Shown: positions 41,791 to 54,100 of the stretch, piece by piece
How the letters are laid out: each line of letters begins with the position of its first letter
Numbering within the stretch: the stretch's first letter is position 1
Assembly: GCF_001949145.1 (NCBI RefSeq)
Contig: NW_019091358.1
Span: 4,010,887-4,074,886 of the forward strand
DNA length: 64,000 bases
Origin: Acanthaster planci
Taxonomy: Eukaryota; Echinodermata; Asteroidea; Valvatida; Acanthasteridae
Direction of reading: 5' to 3'
The notes under the pieces: generated by a model
Told to the model about the DNA's origin: nothing
The model's database searches: none
What the model saw: only the letters and a program-made list of their open reading frames with translations
Translations under genes and position numbers: made by a program

Positions 41791-44700
41791 GAGATCTCCC
41801 TGGCACAAATCCATCCTTGGAAAAACACTGACTGGTAATGATTTTTTCCTACATGATTCTAAAACTTTGTGTGTCTGAAGATGCAATATGTCCTACCATT
41901 GGCTATTTGATAGCTGTATTTGATGATGTTTGTTTGACCAATCCTGTTTTCAGGTGAAACAAAGCTGTATTATCGTTGACAACCGACAAAACCAGGTGAC
42001 GTGAAACGGGTTGATGTTGGGTTGGGATTTGTCTTTAGAGCCTACTGCCTACTGGGAAAACTAGATTGCCTTCCTTTTCTTTTATCTGTTTCGCCAGTTT
42101 GGTTGTTTTGCTGTGTGTTTCAGTGATTTGGGGGGATAGTTTTTTGTCCATGGTTATAGGCTAGCCTACTTCGTCAAAGTTGGTGTTCCATTCTGACATT
42201 TTTTTCACCGTGTACTGCTTACTTGTACTGATCAACTTCCTTGCTGGAGCTACGCTTTCTGGTCGGGAAAGTCGAATCCATCCTTTGACGTCAAATTTCA
42301 GCCAAGATTTGTCTGCTGCCCTCATTGACCAATTTCGATAAAATTTTGCGCAGAACCTAGGCAGAGACTGAAAAAAGCACAGAAATCACCAAGTTTTGCT
42401 GATTCAATGACATTAAAGAGGGGTTAATCCAACTTATTGTTTATAAGACGGTTGAAAATATTTGTATAATGTCAATTTAACCCTAAATGGCCTATCTCCT
42501 TTAAAGTGCACTGAAGCTATTAAGCATGAAACCGATGTCCTACAAGTAAAATGGTTTTGAGTGCCCATTTCCCGAAAACCAATGTCTGCCTATAACGACA
42601 TAACCAATACATGAAGACCACCACTGTGTCTACTTTTCCTAATTGTCTTATCTCAACTTGACATCCTTCATGAAAAATAAACCACGTTGTAGTGTTTACT
42701 TTTTGTGTATTTCTTTTTGAGGAGTTCCTTATTCAATGTTATCAGAGTAATCCCGTGTGAGCCTTTTGTGTCATAAGCTTTGTAAGCAAAGTCAGCATTC
42801 AAAAACAACCACACGAGGATATGCCTACATGAATATATTTTCCCACGTCTTCAATCAAAACCTTAAAGAGTGAGTGCAGCCCTGGGCAAAGCCTGCATCA
42901 TGTATACATGTTAACATATGTACATGCTAAAGTGTGGAGGCTCAACCACAAGGTCACAGGGAAGGGTTTACTTCATATAACTGTGAGAGTAGAGAAAGCT
43001 TCCAACATCATACGTCCAGATTTTCATTCTTTCCCTGACCATGTAAGAAAATGTCCAACCTGGATTGGATTCCACTTATTTGAGTAAATTCAATGTACTT
43101 CCCCAGGGCCTGGTACTGTCAGTCCCTCACTGAAATCTACACTCTATTGGGATGAAAACCATCTGCAATGCCAATGTGGAATATTTGTATCTGTACTTGA
43201 CCAACACTTCTCATCACCTGACAACTTTGTCTTTGCAACACCCCGAAGACCATCTGCAGAGCAATATTTGCTACAAGAAGTTGGGTACAGCAGCCAACAG
43301 GTTAAGTACCTGTACAATGTGTAGTTTACTTCTACAAACTTGCCAGACATTATGCATGTGTACAAAACCCACTGACATCATGACTGTCATATACCAACTG
43401 AAGCCACCGGTTGCCATCTTACCGTGCTGGATACAAAAGTGATCTCTAGCTCACATTAGATTGTAACAATTATTGCCCTGAATGATACCTTGATGATGGC
43501 AAGCAAGGCTTTTGAATTACCTTCATTTTCAGCACAGTTAGATGGTCACTAGTGGCTTCCATGACATGTGTGGGTTGATGAAAGGACATTGGGAGCCAAA
43601 ACTTTTTATGACATCCGTGACAGGTATCAACAATGCATGATATGTACTACACTTCCCTGCTGCGGACTTTGAAAAGCCTGACAGTTAACCCATCATCCAT
43701 TCCTGCAATTGTATGCTGTTTTTTACAAGTCCTCCATAAAACAGTGCATGGGAAATAAAAATCCTCAAGTATCTGCACTGATAAACCAACTTATTTGATA
43801 AACCATTTGGGTGCCAATGCACTATTCTCTGTGTTAATACTCAAGGGCGTGGCTCAGCTGTGCGGTTTGTGGCTACACAAACACTGCCCTCTTGTGGTCT
43901 CTTACTCCATCCAATTTTACAGTTAATGTCATTATAGAAAATGCATCAAGCATTAACTTTCAGGACAGATCGGAAAGTATTTGCAAGCAAACGGTGGGAT
44001 GCAATAGTCCTCACAAGACATCTGTATTTGAAAAGTTCTGTCCCACTAACGTAATCTAGAGAATGACAAGTTTTTCTCCAAAAGTACTTATCTGTGTCAA
44101 AATCAAGTAGAGCACTGATATACTAGACTAAAAGATTTGCAGTTTTCAAATACATGCAACTGATTTAAAAATCCAATTCTTGATATATCATTGCAAATTT
44201 CTTCATATGGCATGCAATGTATTCAGTTAATTCCAAACTTTTTGTTGTGATTGTGTCATTGTGATGAGTATGTAGAAATTTGATCTTGTTTCATGATCAG
44301 ACAAATCTAAATGCAGATTTACGATCAGCTCAAACAAGTGACTGGAGAAAATGCCCAAACACTTATTTCACATTTACCGTTTAGTGTTTAAGCTCTCAAC
44401 GATTTTCTGTAGCAGCCCTTTTCTTTCTTTTTCTTTGTTACAAAATAACCTATTAAATAAGCAAAACCTTTTTAATTCCCTTGAACTTTTAGAAGACAGT
44501 TTCTGGGCCTCCCAAAATCTTTACAAGTTACCAAACCTAGATTGTGGTGGCTTTCGTGACAAGGAAGTGTTCTTGAATATTCCCACAGCATAGGAAGGGA
44601 CTTCCCTTCTACATCCGCACAGCCTCACCAACATCCTGTGACCTGGCCCAAGTATGGCTCCTTAGGTAACCAGGCTAGCCTGGTCTGTTGGTAGAAAAAT

Positions 44701-47700
44701 GACACACCCTTTTTTTTAAAAAATGTGGTGACCCAGGATACGGCTGGTGTCATGTGCCGTTCGTATGTTTTATGAAATCTGGTATAATCCAATGTGGATT
44801 CTCACTGTCAAACTTCACCTTCCCCTTATTTGTATTTTGGTAAATCAGACATGTGCAGCACACTCAAAGTATCTCTTTCTTCATGGGTCAATATCTAACA
44901 TCACACCACACCCCACTGAAATTGGAATACCAAAACACACAAACAGTACATCCATCAAAATCAGTATTTGTCTGTGCTTATCTGTAAGCTTACAATGCAT
45001 ATACACTGATGCATGTACGCCAAAGTTACACATACATGTAATTAGAGTCCAAGTTGGACGAAAGTACTAGGAAATAACTATTGCAGGAAAAGAGTGAATG
45101 CAAAACCAGTAACTTGATTCCTAAAGCTTTGCAAAAGGGAAATACCTGTAGGTTGGATTCAACAAAAAGAATGAAGCATCTGCCAGTTATACTCAGAAGG
45201 GGGAGGTATTAGCTCACAGTCTAGTTGCACTTTATCATAGTAAGGTAGGGTACCTTTCTTTTTTTGTTTAATTATTCCCCCCCACTATGTTACAAATCCT
45301 CATAACGGCATTGCAATTAGAGCAAACTAACTTAGCAAAAAATGCCTACCAACTTTTCCTACCGTTTCGAAACCAGGAAGGCCACATGTATTTGAATACT
45401 GTCCTAAATATTTCACTGAGCAATACAAGGTTGTTACTGTTTCCTGACTTAAATAGCATGCTACCGGTACTTTGTCACTGTGACAACTAGGACACATTTA
45501 TCCCACTTTCAATGGTCCCCCTTAACACTTGTTATTCTCTTTTCCTTAAATTCATTGATTTTTTTGCCCCTGGAACAGTAAACTTTACACAGCAAGTTCC
45601 TACAGAAAGAAAGTGAGGAAATGAGATTAGACATTTTCTTATGGACTTCTCGAGTAGTCATACAGTCATAACAAAAGTAATCAACTTCTCATATAATGTT
45701 GAATTTGTGAGGTAAATGTTTCACAATGACTTATGCTTAAAAACCAAATTTCTACTTAAAAAAAAAGAACTCTACAGGGGCAAAAGTGGTGAGGACAGGG
45801 GAAAACAATTCATCACGTATTACATTCATGAGCAAACTGAGTGTAACAAAAATAATTATCATTTTGCCTCTGAGCTTGACAGAACCAACCTAAAAGCTAC
45901 AGGGGAACAGGGCATGAAGGTGAACTGGCGACCACAGAGCCATTTGCCAGGCTATGGTTATCGAGGGTACCAAGAAAAACTGTCATGGACATGCTGGTAT
46001 CACAGATAACTATTTCCTATTGAAACGTGACACACAAGTTTACATGTCATCAGTTATGTTTCATTGACAGTCCAAGCTCATCTCTGAAGTAGCATACAAC
46101 CACAAGTGCCTTTTCAAAACTAGTTTGTGTAAACATGTGCCTGGCATAATCCCCAACATCTGGGTTTTCTGCATGCACATCACTGATATTGAATCATAAC
46201 TGTTCCTTTTCAACTTCACACACTGTGATCTCCACTCGACGGGGTCACTTGTGCTTCTTGGAGTCCTCCATCTATGAGTAAATTAATGTGTTCAATAGTT
46301 CTACCTATCCATTTATGTGTTGGTGGCACAAACAGAAGATGTGAACTTGAACTTGCTGTGTTCTTGGGTGTGGTCTAATAAATTTGCAACTTGCAAGTCA
46401 CTGTTTGTGACTGGATAAATGGGGTCCTGGATGCAATATAAACTTTTGGCATCCGCAAACGGCAAAGTAATCCTGATGACACTGCATATTGAATCTGTTA
46501 TCAACCTGCAAGGTGATAACATTAGTATCTGACTTCCACTACCTTACAATGGCAATAAAAGAAAAGGGAAACTTGGCACATGAGAATTAATGACTGCAGC
46601 ATTTGAAGGAACATGAGAGCTTGAAAACTATAGGAGAATATAGAAAAAATTGCTGACCTACTTGTTACTGTGACTACTACTACTCCTATTTTTTGTAAAG
46701 CGCCCTCCATAAAAATTATCTCAGAGCACTGTACTATATATACATTACAAACCCTAACACCCAATAGGCCCTACTTAAAAATCATTACATATTACAAACT
46801 TCAAGGATCAATTAAATAAAATCACAGCTATTTCAGAATCAACATAAAACTTATTTCACTTATAACTAATCTTAAATAAATATGTTTTAAGAGAGGATAA
46901 GAAAACTACTGACAAGTCAAACTGAGGAACCTGTTACCATCCTAAGGTATACAGCTGAGACCAAGGTTAAGCAGACCCTGTAAATGAGGTTGGGAAAGAC
47001 ATACCAACAGCCAAATGCAGATTGCAGAAGGCCATGTTCAAGTCACCTGGCTGCAGCCGGATGTAAACCCTGGTTTAATATAATCATTACAATCACTGGC
47101 AACACTGCCAAAGGGTCCCCAATGCTATGCCAAAACTTTACTTTCCCAGGCTAGGCAAAAGTCCGCTGGGAACAAACCAACAACAGGTACAGACTGCATG
47201 TCAGCTTGAGTGGTAACCACTAAGATAGTATTTTCAGCGTTTGGCAATTTGTTGGCTTCACCACTCCTGTATAATTGTTTTGGTGATCCGTGAACAAGTT
47301 AACTAACAGGTTCTGCAATTTAACCCTCAGCCAACCATTGGTTGGTCTGTTACAACTACATTGCTAATACAAACGCCTGCATTGTACTCAAGTTACAAAG
47401 AATTCATCACTCTTTACAAATTCAAGTCACCAATCACCACATGTTTGCACTGTACACCTGTGCAGTTTTTATTACATATACATTCATTTCATCTTTTTTT
47501 TACAGGAAATATCCGAGAATCCAAAGTACTTTCACGTGAATATTCTTAAACACTGATCAGAATAATGGATTTCTCATCATGCCTCCGTATGAGATGTACA
47601 CAAGTAAATGCCAGTAATTATTAAGATAGCTTGCCATTGCTGGAGCAAAAAATCCTCATTAACAAGTATCAACAATCATTCAGTCGAACATCTTCAAGGA

Positions 47701-47941
47701 GAACGGACAGTAACAGATAGCTGCTTAACTCTGCTTTAAGGAAGACACCCAAGTATAAACTTGCCAGTTGGTCATTCTTTAGCCCTATTCTACAAAATAT
47801 GCACATGTACACCCTAACATGTAAAATATACTTCAGTATATGCACCTACTAGTCAATAGCTTCTTGTAAAGAGTGGGGCAAGCACTGGAGGGTCTTATCT
47901 AAGAAGAAACGGAGCAGGTTCTCTGGCAAGCAATCAGTGTA
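41791..47941. other. Gene-free intergenic sequence
   Basis: AT-rich DNA without a recognisable exon. A phrase around 46682-46730 (TTTGTAAAGCGCCCTCC then CAGAGCACTGTAC) resembles a common interspersed-repeat motif but could not be classified. A weak tRNA-like stretch lies near 47160-47245 on the minus strand. Confidence 0.45.
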
Positions 47942-48101
47942 CAGTAAAACCTCGTTAATAAGATCACTGTTTATAACAGGGAAATTTTAGGGTCCCAATT
48001 CTTTGATTTTCATTGCTTTTTATTTCTGCTAATACAAGGTTCCTGTTATGACAAGGTAATTTTCCAAGTCTGAAGGACCTCTTATTAATGAGGTTCGACT
48101 G
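47942..48101. repeat. pogo/Tigger-like MITE
   Basis: The left end is CAGTAAAACCTCGTTAATAA and the right end, read in reverse, is CAGTCGAACCTCATTAATAA, so the terminal inverted repeats match at most positions. The CAGTNNAACCTC start is typical of the Tigger/pogo group of Tc1-mariner elements. TA precedes the left end, but the right flank is TG, so one target base has probably mutated. At 160 bases it has no transposase and is non-autonomous. Confidence 0.65.
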
Positions 48102-48769
48102 TGATTGTAATCCATGAACTTGCAAAATATATTTGAGCTGGGAGGGGTATGGCAGGATGTTGACCTTCAATTTGACAAAATAAAAACAGAAAAAAAATTG
48201 GAACCTGCTTGTGTAACATCTCTACATTCAAGTAACATTTATAAACCAGATACTCACATGGCTATGTACACGCACACATAAATACATGTATATTCTATTG
48301 CATTGAAGCATTACATTACAGCTAATTACGCACATGCATGATGCATGAGATAAATCTAGCCAAAAAATGCAACTTCATTCAACAATTTGTCATTAACTTT
48401 ACAACACTTGAAAGCAGGAAGCAGCAAGCTTAATTTTACAAAGACCTGCATGGGTGCGATTAATCTGAAAAAAAAAAAGCTTTCAAGAATGAGTCTCGCT
48501 AAAACACAGCAATTTTTTTTTCTTTTGCTGGAGGCTAAAAGTCAACGCATCCATTGTGTGCCAAAAAGAAACAACCATATTTCCATTAAACTGGTTGTGG
48601 ACTTTATAATAAAAGTTATCCTTTCAAGGAAATTTTCAGCAGATCAATAACAATTTAATGTTACTCTGTGTTATATCATTTCTGCAAACATTTCATTGTA
48701 CAGCCATTTAAACTATTTTATGACCCAAATCCTCTTCAACACTGAAATGAGAATAAATTTGTCTTCTTT

Positions 48770-48960
48770 ACTGTCACCACTGACTGACTTACAAGCAGCC
48801 TGCCCAGCCAGTCCAAACCCAGCATAGATCTGCACAGAGTGTGGCTGAAGCTGTGCCTCTTGCATCGGGCTCAACAGTCACCTGAAGGCTCACACTGCGG
48901 CGCTAGGATCAAGAGAGATCTGTCGTCGTCAGACTCGATGGACAGCTTTATAACCTAACC
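48770..48960 (+). pseudogene. 5'-truncated retroelement tail with C2H2-like zinc-finger remnant
   Basis: In one plus frame the sequence reads TDLQAACPASPNPA, stop, ICTECG, stop, SCASCIGLNSHLKAHTAA. The CxxCG...C...IGLxSHxxxH pattern is a recurring C-terminal motif of animal non-LTR retrotransposon ORFs. A frameshift later, RSVVVRLDGQLYN fits the SDGxLY-type ending seen after that motif. Two stops and a shift show it is dead, and no reverse transcriptase lies upstream, as in 5'-truncated copies. The patch is GC-richer than its surroundings. The family was recognised from memory only. Confidence 0.5.
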
Positions 48961-49984
48961 GACTGACACATGAATTAACGTCACTACTTGTTTTAGCACC
49001 AAATCAGACTGATTGCATGTACAATATATATTGGCCTTAAACGCATTCCCCCTTTTCTTTTTCAATTTAGCCTACTGGTATATATAATATAAAGGCTTAT
49101 GTATTTCAATTCAAAGGACAAAAATTACAAAGTAGGAATCACGTTTATCTTTTCCCGTGAATCTAGTAGTCTTAAAGTTCAGCATCTTATTTGTATTAGA
49201 TCATATGTGTATGTAAACTAGGATTTTTTACATATCAAATATAAAATAATATCAATACTGTTTCAGTAATTGTTCTTCCTTAACCCTGTAAAGACACATT
49301 TATAGCTGCTTTCTTTCTCAACACCTTGTTCTACTTTTTGTACTCACACGATAATAAGAGATCATGTGATGGATGGCAATACGGTTCATTCTGTTCCCAC
49401 ACGGATGCAGCTTTTGGACATGTCCACATACAACTACATGTATGACCAACAGAGGCTCAATTTCACGGCCTTGTTCTCCACACAATTCCATGCTCACGAT
49501 CCCTGTTTATTCACAGCATTTGCAGAGAAATTCTACCCATAGGTACTTCAGAAAAGTACAGAAATCTCCCTTGCAGCATATTTGCACATAATACAAAACT
49601 CTGCATTAGTTCGTGGAATATATTCAATGTTTAGGGGAGATTTTTTGCCTACGATAAGTTGAGCTGGAATCAAGTTGCAACTGTGAGATCTGCCACACTG
49701 TCACAAACCTAATTTTTCAACGGGAGGCAAAATGTACATGACATACTTGACATAAACTGAAGAGGTTTGTTGTAATGAGAGCACAGTAGTTTGTACTTCT
49801 TCAACTTAGTTTGTTATACATTACATCTTACTTCAAAATAATGCCTAAGGTTTCATTGCCAAGTCTTACATTGTAAGTTTTCATATCTTCCTCATCCATG
49901 TGTCAGCAGGAAAAAATTTGCACCCATTTTAATTTTTCAATTGAAAAAAAGCTTACCGACTGTGAAAACAAAGGATTTGTAACA
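48961..49984. other. Gene-free DNA beyond the CERT 3' end
   Basis: AT-rich sequence between the retroelement remnant and the proposed CERT poly(A) site. I see nothing recognisable. Confidence 0.45.
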
Positions 49985-50000
49985 ATATATACACACTAAT

Positions 50001-50006
50001 TTTATT
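50001..50006 (-). terminator. Candidate CERT polyadenylation signal (AATAAA)
   Basis: On the minus strand AATAAA lies about 1.06 kb after the CERT stop. It is followed within about 20 bases by a GT-rich run (TTAGTGTGTATATATTGTT), as expected of a downstream element. Other minus-strand AATAAA words exist, so this is the preferred rather than the only choice. Confidence 0.45.
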
Positions 50007-51061
50007 AGCACACTTTTTGATGGATTAACGCCTTTTGAAGTCAGTAAACAATGCAAGAAAGTGGATGTAATGTTCTATTCAAATTTTGAACTGACTAAGT
50101 AATGTGATCATTCTGTGCTCCCATCCGATTTAGGGGCAAAACAATTTTGACAATTTTATAAAAAAAACAGAAGAGTTCCAAAAATACAGCAAGTGTGATC
50201 CTGTCCAGCAAGTATTACCAGTTTGTTGAAATACATCTATGCAGTGAGTTACTGCTTCTTGTAATGCTCAAATGGACTCAAGTTGGTGTTCTATTGATAC
50301 CATTAATGTCCCAATTGTGAATACAGCCAAGTAGTACGACCAAGTCTTGAACAGCGGGCTAAAAGTTATGGCTCAGTTTGCCCTAAGCACAGAGTTCTCT
50401 GATCATTACAGCAGATTTCCATGCTGGTGGTTAAGCATATTTAACAGGTCAGTAAAGAATTAGTGTTTATGGACATGACCCCCCCATGTAATATTGCTTG
50501 AATTGAGTAAGCACACCGGGCGTTCAATCTGGGAGTGTGAAGTGAAACCCGGGTTTTAAGAAATGACCGTTTACTAGATGGCTTGATGCAAGGGCTGGAA
50601 TTTCTACAGCCTGGTTCTTATGAGCTAAGTCCACTTCATGCTGTAACTGTTGAAGTGGGCTGGTACATAGACAAACATGACGGCCACCTCCAAAGACTTC
50701 CATGTACAGACTAGTCCGATCAGATGTCGTGACTGTGGTGGCCCCACATTCACATGCATATCTTTAGCTTGACACACGTGTGCACTTAGCAAATGCCACC
50801 ACAGTAATGGCTTCCAATTCTGGCTATCGAAAATTTTACACTATTTGGGTTTTCCAGGTCTTTTCCTGTTACACCATGTAACCGCCATGCCTGCTCAGTA
50901 TGGCAATTTTGTTTGTCTAGGGTGATGGAGACATGGAGACAAACACATTGGCTTGTGTACACAGACAAGATAGTTCAGCCCTCCCCCCCACCTTCGTTTC
51001 CCAATGATACCATCCAGCATTACAGCATTGGGTCTACCGCTACACTACCATCCTGTTGGCA
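50007..51061 (-). other. Likely CERT 3' UTR
   Basis: Non-coding sequence between the CERT stop and the proposed poly(A) signal. Near 51000-51050 the minus strand has a weak tRNA-like pattern (TAGTGTAGCGGTAGACC) that may be an old SINE. Confidence 0.4.
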
Positions 51062-51189
51062 CTACAACATTATGGCTTTATTCTTAAAGAAGTCTACCAC
51101 GTGTCCAGAAAACCGACGGAGGAATTTCGGATACTCTCGTTTGTAGACAGCGCGAATGACAGAGCTCGGAACCCAACCTCCAGGATTTG
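51062..51189 (-). CDS. CERT1: CERT last exon and stop codon
   Basis: The acceptor ATTCACAG is followed by CA, which completes an Ala codon, then NPGGWVPSSVIRAVYKREYP and KFLRRFSGHVVDFFKNKAIM and L before TAG (51064-51062). It aligns with human [20 protein letters not shown] and KFLKRFTSYV. The last dozen residues differ from the human ending. A 4.7 kb intron separates it from the previous exon. Confidence 0.94.
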
Positions 51190-54100
51190 CTGTGAATGCA
51201 ATACAAGTGATGTGATTAGTATTATTTCAACAGAATTTACAGACTATTTGACTTTACCACTTCAGTCCTGCTAAGGTGCAAAGATGTGTTTATAAAGTTA
51301 GAGGCTTGACATATGAAGCACACAGTCTTCAATTAAGATTACCCCCTCCAAAAAGGAGCGGGAGGTCATATACAACGAATGGTGTGCAGTAACTAAGTTG
51401 TTTCAAACACGTACCTCCATGTAGAACATGTGATTAAGGGATGAAACATTTGGGGAATCCACATACATAGAATGAAAACAAAATTTGACAAATTAAAAAT
51501 CCAATGCTGCAGCATGTCAGTTTCTGACAGCAAACAACGGCTGATTTGAGGCACAATTGGGCTTATGTGAGCAGGCGGCACGATCTTGAGTTCTAGAACC
51601 AGAAGTGTTTGAATCTTGTTGGGAGAAGTAAGTGTTGGAAGAAGTAAATGTTGTACTAACAACCATGACCAATAATGTGAAAGGTTGGTTCATATTTTGA
51701 TGTTTTGGAGTTTACATATAATTCGATTTGCCTCTAAATCCAATCTCTCCCTCTTCACAATTTGAACCATCGTCATATTTTTAATGGACAAATGTTTGTT
51801 GACCTTTGTTTCACCACACCTTCCTGAACACCTCAAGTATTTGAACAAGCATTAAAGTCAAGGATTTGAACACTTGAGAGCTGGAAATAAGGGAATAGGA
51901 TATGATGTTATCTATTCTCTCATTGAAAAAAAAATTGAAATATATATAAATTAATGCAAGATGGGAAACAAAAATGAAAACAAGTAAGAAAAATGATAGT
52001 AATGACAGGAAAAGGGAAAGTGGAACAGGAAAGGTAACAGATATGAAAGCTGTCAATTGATGTTTGATGACAATTTTTATCAGTACTGATTTTCCTCCAA
52101 CCAATAAACATACCTTACACTTGTCTGTGTAGGTAATACTTGAAATGTGGCATAAAAATAGAACAAAACAAAACAAAAAGGTAATTTGAATCCTCAAGGT
52201 TGTAAGACTTAAAAAGGAACCTAACAACAACACCAGAAACAACACTTGTTAATCAGTCCAAATATACTGCAGGGACTTATATGCCATGAGTAATTTCTTT
52301 TTGATAATGCGACAGGGTACAAGACTGCATGGACCAGGAAATAAAAAGGGGTGGACGTGCACAATTGAGGCTGGTCTTGGTACAGATGTTGACTTGTATT
52401 TTAGCACCACGGGAAAAAAGGAATACGGTTTATTTTTCCCTGTTCATGTCAAAAGTCCAGTGAGCAATGCAACCACAGATGTCAATTCACGCATGCCGAC
52501 CTTGCAGACCTGATAGTGGCATTTCTAAAGGAACAAACTACTTGCTAATCCCTGACTGATCAGGGGCTTTTCAAACCACAAAAGGTTGTTTTTGTCCCTG
52601 GCGGTTCTCAACATATTTCAATTCTCACGTCATGCATGTACGCACAAGAAGATGCTCGATGAAGCTGAAATTTTGGGGGCCTGGGTAACCAAACCGACAT
52701 ATCTGCTTTTGTGTCCTTTTTTCAGGGAAAAGGAACCACGGGCTCATTGCTTGTGCCTCAGCATAACTGTGTTTGAATTAGGAAAACAGCATGGGAAGAT
52801 AATCCTGGTACTGAAAGTTAGGATCCAATTGTTGTTCACTTGTTAATTAAGGAACACAATTTACAGGTGAAAATACTTTTTTCGTTTTGAAATCAGAAAT
52901 AGATCTAAGTAGATGTAATTGATTTAGATTTTGATATAACACCCCCCCCCAAAAAAAACACCCTAAAATTAAAAATGCAATTTTAGTTTACCAATCTTTA
53001 TTCATGTTCCAGGACAAAATTATGAAAAAAAGACAACAAATTACAGATTTTAGATTTTTTACTGGTTAGTTCAAGACAGGTTAGTCAATTCAGTGGCAGA
53101 CCACCATTTTATGGACTTCCTGTCAGTTTGTCTGTGCTTCTTTTCTACAGGTCAAAGGGCACCACATTACACAAGGCATTTCATTCCTAATGCCCTCGCA
53201 CATACAGACACACACAAAATAAGCGACATAAAATAAGCTCAGACAATGCTCAGGTCATCTCAAACAATGATTCTAAGGTCAGTCACAATGGCCTTTAGGT
53301 CATGCATCCTGACTGCTTAGAGGACAAATAATGAACAAGGTTTCTCACGGTTGATTGTGTAAACTTGTTGTAGGGGGGTTTGTTTGCTAGAGAGCAGCGA
53401 CGGACTTGGAACCAGTGATTCCCCTCTTTGGTTTTAACCACTTGCTGCCGGGGAACCCCATTTTAAGCAGCATGGGTTTATGCGCAGAGCCGGGCGCCCG
53501 AAATGGGACAAAAGAGCTGGTCCGTGTAACAAAAGACCGTACTCGGGAATTGTCATCATTTTTCGGCTTGCATTTTTCGAAGGTAATCCCCCACTGTTTT
53601 TAAACAGTATACTGCTGTTTTGGGCATAGCGCACCCGCAGAATAGCACCGCGGAAAAAAGTGCTCCAGGGCGCCATTGATGAGCGACACAGCACTGCTGC
53701 ATGCTAATTCAGCCGCGTTTGGAAAGACGCCACTCGCATTCACTTGGGACAAAGGAAATTACGCAACACCTCACAATTCTGAGCTCTCTTTACAGGGAAG
53801 CAGACCTGGCTGAAATATTCAGGAGTCAATGAAGGTTACCTGTCAGCTTCGAGTAACTACCAACCAGTCATTTGTGTGGGTGCAAACGTCCATTAAAAGA
53901 AATGATGAATTTTTGAAGAATTTTGAAAACTGAAAATCTTGAAAATTGCCTGTATGTGTGCACTGCATTTTTAAAAGCACCCGGCAGCAAGTAGTTAACA
54001 AGTCTGCAGCCTTTGGAGTCACCAACTATAACTTGATGGGAATATTCTGGTTTTTTTATGAACCAACTCCCCACATAAATTTTTCTTCAGGTCAAAATAC

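Noticed and set aside
48790-48865. First exon of a minus-strand gene starting MQEAQLQPHSV with a GTAAGT donor and a TATAAA upstream
   Set aside because: The same bases read on the plus strand give a retroelement zinc-finger tail, which explains the GC-rich patch better. No downstream exon was found on the minus strand.
51811-52245. 144-codon hydrophobic minus-strand ORF
   Set aside because: Composition is driven by A-rich plus-strand sequence. There is no family match and it sits in a CERT intron.
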